Below, piece after piece: positions 52,251 to 60,869 of a DNA stretch of 64,000 nucleotides. The notes beneath the pieces are model-generated. The model saw only the letters and a program-made list of their open reading frames with translations. It was not told where the DNA came from and ran no database searches. The stretch lies in assembly GCA_933228675.1 (NCBI GenBank), contig OW121741.1, forward strand, positions 15,788,123 to 15,852,122, written 5' to 3'. Each line of letters begins with the position of its first letter. Within the stretch, counting starts at the first letter, position 1. A program made the translations under genes and the position numbers. This stretch comes from Stomorhina lunata. Taxonomy: Eukaryota > Arthropoda > Insecta > Diptera > Rhiniidae.

Positions 52251-53201
52251 TTTGAAGCACAATTAGAGCAACAACAGCAGCAACAAACTATAACAACAAC
52301 AAATAAATTACATATGCAACAAACAAAATGTAAAGAACAACCAGATTTACAACATATAAACAATCATTTTAGCCATAATTTAGTAACAGCAGCAACATTA
52401 ACAACAAAAACAATTAGTAGTAATAATGGTGGTTTAATAAAGGATTTTAACAATCAGCAACAACTACAACCTTTATCTTATAATAATAAAACCAATAAAT
52501 CGAAAAGACTTAGTGTTTTAAGTACTACAATGCCTAAACAATACAACCAGCAACAGCAACATTATCCTAAACAACTACAACATCAGCAGCAACAATCACT
52601 TTACATGACACAACAACAGCTACAACAACATCAATGTCACCAACAAACAGGATTATTAAGAAAATCTCCTAAACCCCAGTTTAGTTTAACACTCAACAAT
52701 AAATATCCTTTTGCTGCCACCCCAATTGCACCTAAACCCCTCTCCTCCTGCTCAACAACAAAACTTACAACCGCAACAAGAAATAGTTTATCCAGCAAAG
52801 ATTTAAATATTTATGGATTCTCTAATATAAAAGACTGTGATCTTGAACATAATGATGACTATTATTTACCATCATCTATGGAAATCTTGGGTATACAAAA
52901 GTCCTTGCAACCGGAGACGAAAGCCAAGAACAATGAAGATTTTAATAATGAATTATCAGTTCAAAGTAATCAGAACAAAGAAGAGGTTACAGATGAGGAT
53001 AATGGTGAAGAGGAAGGGGTGGAGGAGGAGGAAGAGGATCGTGATTCACTGGAGAGTGATGAGAATGAGCTTGTAATTGATTTAGATAATAAAAATGTTA
53101 AAAGGCTAAGTGCTAATTTGAATGATTTAGAAATAACAAAAAATGCTACAAATAATTTATTAAAGCAACAACAACAAACAAATAGGCTGTGGTATCATTG
53201 A
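52251..53201 (+). CDS. In-frame 316-codon extension after the TAG (candidate readthrough product)
   Basis: The frame of exon I stays open after the TAG for 316 codons, to TGA at 53199-53201. It begins FEAQLEQQQQQQTITTTNKL. The first methionine (52314) is the 22nd codon, so the open frame does not depend on a new start. Content in order: a Gln/Asn-rich part (to about residue 145), a Ser/Pro/Thr part, an acidic stretch (about residues 244-279, including GVEEEEEDRDSLESDENELV), and a C-terminus ending QQQQTNRLWYH. I recognise no domain and see no kinase motif. It could be translated by stop-codon readthrough (the stop context is TAG followed by T), by splicing around the TAG, or the TAG could be a sequence error. 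It could also be an untranslated opa-rich 3' region, but the acidic part looks coding. Confidence 0.55.
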   Translation, partial: FEAQLEQQQQQQTITTTNKLHMQQTKCKEQPDLQHINNHFSHNLVTAATLTTKTISSNNGGLIKDFNNQQQLQPLSYNNKTNKSKRLSVLSTTMPKQYNQQQQHYPKQLQHQQQQSLYMTQQQLQQHQCHQQTGLLRKSPKPQFSLTLNNKYPFAATPIAPKPLSSCSTTKLTTATRNSLSSKDLNIYGFSNIKDCDLEHNDDYYLPSSMEILGIQKSLQPETKAKNNEDFNNELSVQSNQNKEEVTDEDNGEEEGVEEEEEDRDSLESDENELVIDLDNKNVKRLSANLNDLEITKNATNNLLKQQQQTNRLWYH

Positions 53202-53220
53202 TGGAAACAATGGATTTGAG

Positions 53221-54059
53221 GTAAGTCGGAATAAATGATATTTTAATCCAGAAGAGTTTAAGCAAAGACTCTATATTATAAAGACATTGTACTTCCATAC
53301 ATTGATTTGCAGTATGGTCGTTTTGAAAAGTCCCATGAAAAGTCCCGCTTTTACCCTAATTCAGAAATAACTAATGGATACTGTTATCCTATGAGAGAAA
53401 GTCAAGGCACACACACTTGCTCATGAGATGTATGCTTGTTTGTGCGTGTGCATGTGTTTTTCATTGTTCTTTATCCACTTAAATGTCACTTTTGGAAGAA
53501 AAAATGTATGGAATGCAATATCTTTCTATTATAGGGTCTTTGGTTTTAGGTCAGTTATATCTGCGGTTGTAACTACAATCAACCACAGATTCTGGTTTTA
53601 GCTCTAATTTGAGTTCTAGTCTAGTTCTGGTTTACTTCTAGTTTCAGATTTAGTATCAGATCTTATATAATTCTTGTTCTGTTCTAGTTCTGTTCTAGTT
53701 CTGTTCTAGTTCTGTTCTAGTTCTGTTCTAGTTCTGTTCTAGTTCTGTTCTAGTTCTGTTCTAGTTCTGTTCTAGTTCTGTTCTAGTTCTGTTCTAGTTC
53801 TGTTCTAGTTCTGTTCTAGTTCTGTTCTAGTTCTGTTCTAGTTCTGTTCTAGTTCTGTTCTAGTTCTGTTCTAGTTCTGTTCTAGTTCTGTTCTAGTTCT
53901 GTTCTAGTTCTGTTCTAGTTCTGTTCTAGTTCTGTTCTAGTTCTGTTCTAGTTCTGTTCTAGTTCTGTTCTAGCTTAAGTTTTCTTAAAATTGTTTTCCT
54001 ATGTTTAACTTTAGCAATTCTCTTAAAAATTTCCTTTTCTCTTTTTCTTCTCTTTCCAG
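53221..54059 (+). other. Probable 3' region intron
   Basis: GAG|GTAAGT at 53220/53221 matches the donor consensus exactly. A strong pyrimidine-rich acceptor, TTCTTCTCTTTCCAG, ends at 54059. Together they define an 839 bp intron just after the TGA at 53199-53201. The next exon would begin at 54060 and extend into the AT-rich 3' region. Inside the intron are a segment with a CAG-AT-like coding-free stretch and the 11 bp minisatellite at about 53676-53973. If real, both candidate stops are followed by an exon junction, at about 970 nt (TAG) and 19 nt (TGA). Confidence 0.65.
53676..53973 (+). repeat. 11 bp minisatellite (TTCTGTTCTAG)n
   Basis: About 27 consecutive copies of TTCTGTTCTAG with no visible mismatch over roughly 298 bp. 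The 100 bp upstream (53570-53670) holds degenerate relatives such as GTTCTAGTCTAGTTCTGG, the likely seed. It lies in the probable 3' region intron, about 85 bp before the acceptor. Confidence 0.97.
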
Positions 54060-54917
54060 CGCTTTAAACTCTGCATTACCGAACCGTAAGGAAAAACAAA
54101 ACTTATCTACAAGGACTGGACAAAAACCTTGTTTTTCTCTACGACCATCAACAACATAACAAACTTTTCTCGAAACCAATCAGAGCTTTTTCAGAAAGCT
54201 CTTAGTTTTTTAAAGGAAATTGACTTCGAAGGAAGTGAAAAAGGTGGTATGTAAATTTAAACAAACGAGTAAAAAAGGAAAATTTAAACTAAAACGAAAA
54301 ATTTGAAAATAAAACCAAAACGAAAATTTAAAGAAAAACTAGAACACCGTATGCTTTACCTTAAAAACACACAAAACGATAAATAAAAAAACAAAATTAT
54401 AGGCTTCTTAAAATTGTTCAAAAACACCTTAAACCGAGAACCCTTAACGTAACACTACACTGAAAAAATTTTTATAAAAAAAAGAAAATTTTCAAAAAAA
54501 AAAAAAAACAAGTAGTGAAAATAAGGCACCTTACTATAATTTTTTTATGAAAAATTAAACAATTTAAGAAACTTGTAGATTACCAAAAGTACTATGAAAA
54601 AAAAACAGAAAAATTGCCAACGAAAAAAAAACACAAACTAAATAAATACAAAAATTATAAAGAAAAAAATAAAAAAAGAATTAAGTTTTAAACGAGATAT
54701 AAAAATTAAATAACAAAAGTATATTAAACTAAAGCCAAGCACATTATCATTTAAAAAAAAAATTAATTGTAAATATTAAAGATTTAATGAAAAGAAAATT
54801 TAAGGAAAACTGGTAGTAAGACTATGATATAGAAAAATAGAAAAACTTAAGATGAAAATATACAAAATAATTCAAACTTCATTTAATTAAAAGGGAAGGA
54901 AATGATGGGATTAAGCT
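54060..54917 (+). other. Probable 3' untranslated exon
   Basis: Follows the acceptor at 54058-54059. The first 100 bp are less AT-rich (GCTTTAAACTCTGCATTACC and on); the rest is A-rich. Possible Pumilio site TGTAAATA at 54768-54775. Several AATAAA-like words occur (for example near 54380), but none can be singled out as the poly(A) signal from sequence alone. Confidence 0.45.
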
Positions 54918-54920
54918 AAA

Positions 54921-55281
54921 AAAAATTTCCATACATTGTGAAATATTTCAATATTTGACAATTTATGGAAATTTTTAAGGAAAATCTGAAAATAAAAAAT
55001 AAAAAATTTCCATAAATTGTGAAATATTTCAATATATGTCAATTTATGAAAGTTTTTTAAGTAAAATCTGAGAATAAGTAAATCGATAGGTTCTCTTTGC
55101 AAAAAAATAAATAATTTTCCATAAATTGTTAAATATTTTAATATTTGGCAATTTATGGAATTTTTTTTCAGAAAAATCTGGAAATAGAAAAACTTGATAG
55201 GATGGATCTCTGCGAAAAAATAAAAAATTTCCATAAATTGTGAAATATTTCAATATTTGACAATTGATGGAAATTTTTTAA
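54921..55281. repeat. Four tandem hairpin-bearing units
   Basis: Copies at 54921-54976, 55002-55057, 55112-55168 and 55224-55281. Each runs TTTCCATAAATTGT, AATATTT-rich loop, ACAATTTATGGAAA, giving a stem of up to 19 bp. The copies are joined by AAAATCTGA(G/A)AA-type spacers of about 25-55 bp. They may be folded RNA in the 3' region or a decayed foldback element. Confidence 0.8.
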
Positions 55282-56009
55282 GAAAAATCTGAGAAAAAGA
55301 AAATCGAAATGAGCTATTTGGTCCTTTTAAGAAAAAGCTGAAAAAAGTTTTGATATTATGATATTATACATATGCCTATGAAGTTTAGAACAGAAAATAT
55401 TTTTTTGTTTTACCTTTGGTTTTTCTGTAAAATTATGCAAAAATCGCTTCTATATAACCTCACTTCATGATACCACATACATAAATATCATGGTCCATGC
55501 AAACCACTTTGTTTTTACTAATAAAAGCTATGATAACTAAAATTAGTCCAAAAAAGTTGTATATTAATAAAAGATATCAAGCGGTTCACATTTGATCACA
55601 TCTCTAATCTCTTAAGACTTTAAAGTGTTAAGCTTTAATGTGGAAATTCTAAATCTGATAAATAGGTTTCCAAGGCTTTAGGTCAGGGTCTTAAGAATTA
55701 ATGGACTATATAATCAATTAGATAATATTTAGTACAGAAGTAAAGGTTCTCATTTCTGACAGGGTAAATTGAAAGAGTCACTCTTCTTTGACTTTTCACA
55801 GACTGATCAATTATGGACATCGGTATAGTTTCTGGTCTGTACTTTTTGGAAGACAATATCAAGAGATTGTACTTCCTCAAATAGATCAAGGTTTAAAGGA
55901 TTGGTAGACTGAAAGGTTAATGAGATGATATTTAGTACAAAAACGACAGTTGTAATTTCTGCAATGATCAATTGAAAGAATCACAATTTTTTTACGCTTT
56001 ATAGACGGT
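55282..56009. other. Downstream region, no gene recognised
   Basis: AT-rich intergenic or 3' sequence. The segments around 55698-55890 and 55915-56010 resemble each other (GATAATATTTAGTACAGAAG versus GATGATATTTAGTACAAAAA, each followed by a CTTTTACG/CACTCTT stretch), so a duplication of roughly 200 bp is likely. No coding support. Confidence 0.5.
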
Positions 56010-56013
56010 TTAA

Positions 56014-56225
56014 CCCCTTGACGTATTTCCACGAGTCTGACTCGTGGTACAATTTCTGTGCCTAACATAATTATCACGAGTCCGACTCGTGGTAAACTTT
56101 CTTGATAATCACGAGTCTGACTCGTTTTGTGACTGTTCTTAAGCATCAAAACTGGTTTGTTTAGTGCAAGTTGTGTGCGAACAGTTGGAAGCGAACTTCG
56201 TTGCGCTAATTGATACGTCAAGGGG
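56014..56225. mobile_element. piggyBac-like MITE, 212 bp
   Basis: Perfect 13 bp terminal inverted repeats: CCCCTTGACGTAT at 56014-56026 and ATACGTCAAGGGG at 56213-56225. The left flank is TTAA (56010-56013) and the right flank is TTAG (56226-56229), which fits a TTAA target duplication with one change. The CCC-type terminus plus TTAA is the piggyBac signature. Inside are three odd-centred palindromes, CCACGAGTCTGACTCGTGG and two close copies. There is no transposase frame, so it is non-autonomous. The element is clearly more GC-rich than its surroundings. Confidence 0.75.
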
Positions 56226-56229
56226 TTAG

Positions 56230-57455
56230 TGATACACATCGGTACCATTTCTGGTGTTAACTTTCTGAAACAAGATATCGAGACGTCGCGACGTTTAAGG
56301 CAATATTGATAGTGAACAGAATGGACCCATCAAGCCAATTAACAAGTAAGACAGGATTCAGATCTAAGCCTCAGCCTTATGTATCGAGATTTTAAACCCC
56401 TTATCCGCCAGCTACATTAAATGTATATGCTTATTTTTTTATGATTTAGTGAGCAAGCTACATAAAAGCTGGTGCAATAAGGAGGCCTTTCAAGTGTCTA
56501 AGGTCCCAATAAGATGTAGAATAGACAAAAGTTTAGAAAGCCTTGAGTAGGGACAATTCTCAGTGGTTTGAAATCGAAAAAGTGGTAATAAAATTGTATC
56601 TCCTAAGTTGAAAGTCTTCTTCTAAACTGTAAGTCTGATCATTATATACATATGAGAATTGTTAAGGAGGACCCAAACTTTCTGAATTTTTTATAAAAAC
56701 TACACTTTTTACTTTTTTTGTGGCATAGAAAAGATCTTGAACACTTCTGGGAAAATATACGAAAAACTTGAAAAAAGAACGGCAATGTTTGCACAATTTT
56801 TGCATGTGTTTTTATTTTTTTGACCTGAGGCGTATGATTTTAACGCAATATTTGTAACTCTTATCAATAACTTTTATAGATGTTCAATACATCAATGCAA
56901 AGGAAAACATGTCTAAATTGCTAAACTGTTAATTTTTTAATAATATTCAAAAAATCCTTGAACATTTCTGGCAAAAATATACAAAAAACTAAAAAGTGTA
57001 TTTTTTTACAAAATCATTTTTGAAATTTGATTTAAAATTCTATAAAACCGTAAAAGGTACATCAATGATTTCTTTCAGCATTAAAGTTTATTTTATTCTT
57101 TATCTAAAACACTTCTAATAATTTCGAAATATTATACACAACTGACCTTTTTTTGCTAATAAAATTATGGTCTATGAAAATTTGTCATTTTTTATAAAAT
57201 TCTATTTTCTGGTTTTCTTTATGAAATCATGATACTTTTTATTTTTGAAATATAAAGAGAACATATGGAGCTATATAACTGCATTTCAAAAAGTTGGAAA
57301 ATCGATTTGACTTTTTTGTTATATGTTCTGAAACACAAAAATTTTCATACAAATTTGAAAAATTTTCGTTCAATACTGTACGTAGAGTAAATGTAGCACT
57401 GCCTTAGAATTTGATTTAAAATCATTCTAAATTAAACTAAATTGTTATTGGTATC
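56230..57455. other. Downstream region, no gene recognised
   Basis: Mixed AT-rich sequence, slightly less AT-rich up to about 56660. The pieces at 56680-56800 and 56945-57000 are similar to each other (GAACACTTCTGGGAAAATAT and GAACATTTCTGGCAAAAATA), an old local duplication. No coding frame is supported. Confidence 0.5.
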
Positions 57456-57458
57456 TTT

Positions 57459-57531
57459 GAGGCTCGAACCCAGGCAGAATTTGATATGTTGTGCTTAGCA
57501 GTTGTTTTAACCAACAAAACCACAGAAGCAT
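57459..57531 (-). repeat. Decayed tRNA-like sequence, possible SINE head
   Basis: On the - strand the sequence contains an exact tRNA B-box word, GGTTCGAGCC (complement of 57470-57479), preceded about 45 bp upstream by TTTTGTTGGTTAAAACA, which looks like a D-arm/A-box region. The acceptor arms do not pair well and the A-box is degenerate, so it is unlikely to be a working tRNA. A tRNA-derived SINE head or tRNA pseudogene fits better. No SINE body or tail is recognised. Confidence 0.45.
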
Positions 57532-58864
57532 TAATTCGATTTTAACCCAAGTTTCCTTACCTTTTCTTAACAAAAACATTACATTATTAGCAAAAAGACC
57601 CATTAACAAGAAAAAAAAGCATTTAGAAGACATCATTAACGAATTTAAAATTAATAGTAATAAAACTGTAAAAAAAATACAAAACAAAAAAAATCTGAAA
57701 AATTAATAAACTTATACTTAATCAATTAACAAGTTTTATGTGATATAAAAAAAATTAAAATTTTATTATAAGTTATTAAACAAAAATAATTTTGATTTGC
57801 TAATTCTACTACAAAACCCGAAAAGTCTGTACTACCCCTTTTTCTTAAACCAAAAAACGCTAAAACTAAAAAACTTGAACAGAAATCTAATGTAAATTTC
57901 CCCCTGTAAAATCCTGTAATATAAAAAAAATTTTGGTTTGTGTAAATTTTCTGTGTATAAACAACAAAAGAAGAAATTGTGCAAAAAAATTAAAGAATTT
58001 ATAAATTTAAACAAAGAAAAAAATTTAAGTAATTATTAAAAAGGATTTCAAGGAAACCAAAGAAAAATTTTTCAAAATTTAAAAAAATCATTAGAAAACT
58101 TTTCCCAACTTTTGCTTATCTTCAACAAAAAATTTCTCTTGGTTTTCCTAAAATCCTTCTTCAAACTCGTAACATTAACGGACCAAACCTCTTAAAAAAA
58201 AGTACCCCCTTTAAAAAAGCAAACACAGAGTCGCCTGAATCTATTGAAAAACTGTAACGATTTCCAAACGATAAAAAATCCTTATAAAGAAAAAAATCTA
58301 TTAACAAAATGTTTCAATCAATGATTTGTGATTAATTTTTACAAAAATTTTAATTTTTATTTAATTTTAATTTTATTAAATTTAAAAATTTCAAATTTTT
58401 CGTTATAAAATATAATTATTTATATTTTATATTAATTTAATTAATATATACTAATAAATACATATGAGAGAAAATAAAAAATTCTATAAAATCTATATAA
58501 TAAATATGTTCCTTTTTAAGTTACAAAAAAAATATAACAGAAATTTAAGGAAATATTAATAAAAATTAAAAAAAAAAGTTTAAAAAAATCTAAAAAAAAT
58601 AACAAAAAAATCTAAAAAATTTAAAAAGTAAACGAAATAAATATTAAACAAATTTAATACAAAACAATAAAATATTAAAAGATTTTTGAACACTAAATAA
58701 TTTTATATATGAAAAAGTAACAAAAACAAAAGTAGCAGGTAGTTTTTTGAATAATGATTTTCCATATGATTTAGAGGACCAAAGATCTTCAAAAGGAAGC
58801 GAGGACTTTCAAAAACTACACAAATTTCATTTTCTAATTTTCTTAATTCGAACTTTGCTTTAAC
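57532..58864. other. Downstream region, extremely AT-rich, no gene recognised
   Basis: A/T runs dominate, especially 58320-58700. A 71-codon + strand open frame at 57491-57706 is Lys/Asn-rich, as expected from random A-rich DNA. No feature can be supported. Confidence 0.55.
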
Positions 58865-59010
58865 TTTCAGTTTTAGATCCAGTTTCATGTCCAGTTTCAT
58901 ACCCAATTTCATTTACAGTTTCAATTTTAGTTTTAATTCCATTTTAACTCCAGCTCGTTTTCGGTTCCAATATAAGTTTTAGTTGAAGTTTTTGTTTTTG
59001 TTCCAGTTCA
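58865..59010. repeat. Degenerate AGTTTCA/AGTTTTA short repeat
   Basis: Words such as CCAGTTTCATGTCC, CAGTTTCATACCC, CAGTTTCAATTTTAG and GTTCCAGTTC recur every 11-14 bp. On the - strand they give the peptide pattern MKLxMKLDMKLD, an artefact of the repeat. The composition recalls the degenerate flank of the 11 bp minisatellite at 53.6 kb. Confidence 0.6.
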
Positions 59011-59014
59011 AATT

Positions 59015-60860
59015 AGAGGTTTCTATAGAAAAAACTTTATAACGAAAATTTTCTATAGAAAAAATTTTATATTGACAATTTCTCTTTAGAAAAAAAATTA
59101 TAATGAAAATCTTTCTATAGAAAAAATTTTATAATGAAAATTTTCTTTAGAAAAAATTTTAAAATCAAAATTTTTCTGTAGAAAAAATTTTATAATGAAA
59201 ATTTTTCTATGGCAAAATTTTAAATGAAAATTTTTCTATGACAAAATTTTAAAATGAGAACTTTTCTATGAAACCATTTTAAAATGAATTGTTTTCTATA
59301 GAAAAAAAACTTTTAATGAAAATTTTTCTTTAATGGAAACATTTCGAAAGGAAAAATTTTATAATCAAAATTTTTCTAAAGAAAAAATTTTAGAATGAAA
59401 ATTAAAAAAATTTCTAAAGAAAATTTTTCTATTGAAAAATTTAACACAGAAAATTTTTCATAGAAAAAATTGTGGAAAAAAAATTTTCTATACAAAAATT
59501 TATTAAGAAAATTTTTCTAAAGAAAAAATTTTATAATGAAAATGAAAAAAATTTCTAAAGAAAATTTTTCTATAGAAAAATTTAACAAAGAAAATTTTTC
59601 ATAGAAAAAATTGAAGAAAAAAATTTTTCTATAAAAAAAATTTATTAAGAAAATTTTTCTAAAGAAAAAATTTTATAAAGATAATTTTTCTAAAGAAAAT
59701 TTTTCTAAAGAAAAAATTTTATAAAGAAAATTTTTCTAAAGAAGAAATTTTATAAAGAAAATTTTTCTAAAGAAAAAATTTTATAAAGAAAATTTTTCTA
59801 TAGAAAAAATTTTATAAAGAAAATTTCTCTAAAGAAGAAATTTTATAAAGAAAATTTTTCTAAAGAAAAAATTTTATAAAGAAAATTTTTCTAAAGAAAA
59901 AATTGTATCAAGAAAATTTTTCTAAAGAAAAAATTTTATAATGAAAATTTTTTCTATAGAAAAATTTTATAATGAAAATTTTTTCTATAGAAAAAATTTT
60001 ATAATGAAAATTTTTTCTATAGAAAAAATTTTATAATGAAAATTTTTTCTATAGAAAAAATTTTATAATGAAAATTTTTTCTATAGAAAAAATTTTATAA
60101 TGAAAATTTTTTCTATAGAAAAAATTTTATAATGAAAATTTTTTCTATAGAAAAAATTTTATAATGAAAATTTTTTCTATAGAAAAAATTTTATAATGAA
60201 AATTTTTTCTATAGAAAAAATTTTATAATGAAAATTTTTTCTATAGAAAAAATTTTATAATGAAAATTTTTTCTATAGAAAAAATTTTATAATGAACATT
60301 TTTTCTATAGAAAAAATTTTATAATGAAAATTTTTTCTATAGAAAGAATTTTATAATGAAAATTTTTTCTAAAGAAAAAATTTTATAATGAAAATTTTTT
60401 CTATAGAAAAAATTTTATAATGAACATTTTTTCTATAGAAAAAATTTTATAATGAAAATTTTTTCTATAGAAAAAATTTTATAGAAACAAGTTTATAATG
60501 ATAATTTTTTCTAGAGAAAAAAGTTTATAATGAAAATTTTTTCTAGAGAAAAAATTTTATAATGAAAATTTTTCTGTATTAAAAATTTTATAATGAAAAT
60601 TTTTTCTATAGAAAAAATTTTAGAATGAAAATTTTTCTTTAGAAGGAAATTTTTAATAACAAATTTTCTATAGGAACAATTTTATAAAGAAATTTTTTCC
60701 ATAGAAAAAATTTTCTAATGAAATTATTTCTATAGAAAAATTTTATAAAGAAAATTTTTCTGTAGAAAAAATTTTATATACAAAAATTTTTTTATAGAAA
60801 AAATTTTGTAATGAAATTATTTCTATAGAAACAATTTTATAATGAACATTTTTCGAAAGA
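59015..60860 (+). repeat. 31-32 bp TTTTCTATAGAAAA tandem array downstream of the gene
   Basis: About 58 units. 59015-59930 is diverged, mostly CTAAAGAAAAAATTTTATAA then AGAAAATTTTT with period 31. 59935-60480 is almost perfect, CTATAGAAAAAATTTTATAA then TGAAAATTTTTT with period 32, the extra base lying in a T-run. 60480-60860 is diverged again. The palindromic core TTTTCTATAGAAAA is identical to that of the intronic TGTTGC family, though the flanks differ. Confidence 0.94.
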
Positions 60861-60869
60861 GGGTCAAAA

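Larger units (their letters stand above)
5876..53220 (+). other. Discoidin domain receptor family gene (Ddr/smal-like), 3' nine coding exons
   Basis: This is the only protein gene I can support. The joined exons read as a type I membrane protein: a discoidin (F5/8C) domain missing its first part (visible residues 1-123), a DDR discoidin-like domain (about 128-303), an extracellular linker (304-375), a membrane helix (about 376-399), and a cytosolic tail (400-637) ending at TAG 52248-52250. Eight introns separate the exons with compatible phases: 0, 1, 1, 0, 1, 1, 0, 1. In vertebrates DDRs are collagen receptors with a tyrosine kinase domain. No kinase motif (GxGxxG, HRD, DFG) occurs here or in the 11 kb downstream. 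Flies have Ddr, with a kinase, and the related smal; the missing kinase fits a smal-like protein or a kinase-less isoform better, but that assignment is from memory. The start codon and signal peptide are outside the window. Five of the eight introns are filled largely by tandem repeats. Confidence 0.9.

Noticed and set aside
51988..52262. Two - strand frames opposite exon I
   Set aside because: Antisense shadows of the coding exon, without homology.
52837..53076. 79-codon + strand frame rich in Lys/Arg
   Set aside because: It is the +1 reading of the acidic GAG/GAA run of the extension; the acidic frame continues the main frame for 316 codons.
55886..56248. 120-codon - strand frame
   Set aside because: It runs through the piggyBac-like MITE and its flank, has no homology I recognise, and starts and ends without regard to the element borders.
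57491..57706. 71-codon + strand Lys/Asn-rich frame
   Set aside because: Opposite the tRNA-like relic and in A-rich DNA where such frames are expected by chance.
58703..58912. - strand frame beginning MKLGMKLDMKLDLKLKVKAK
   Set aside because: A peptide pattern produced by the degenerate AGTTTCA repeat, not by a gene.
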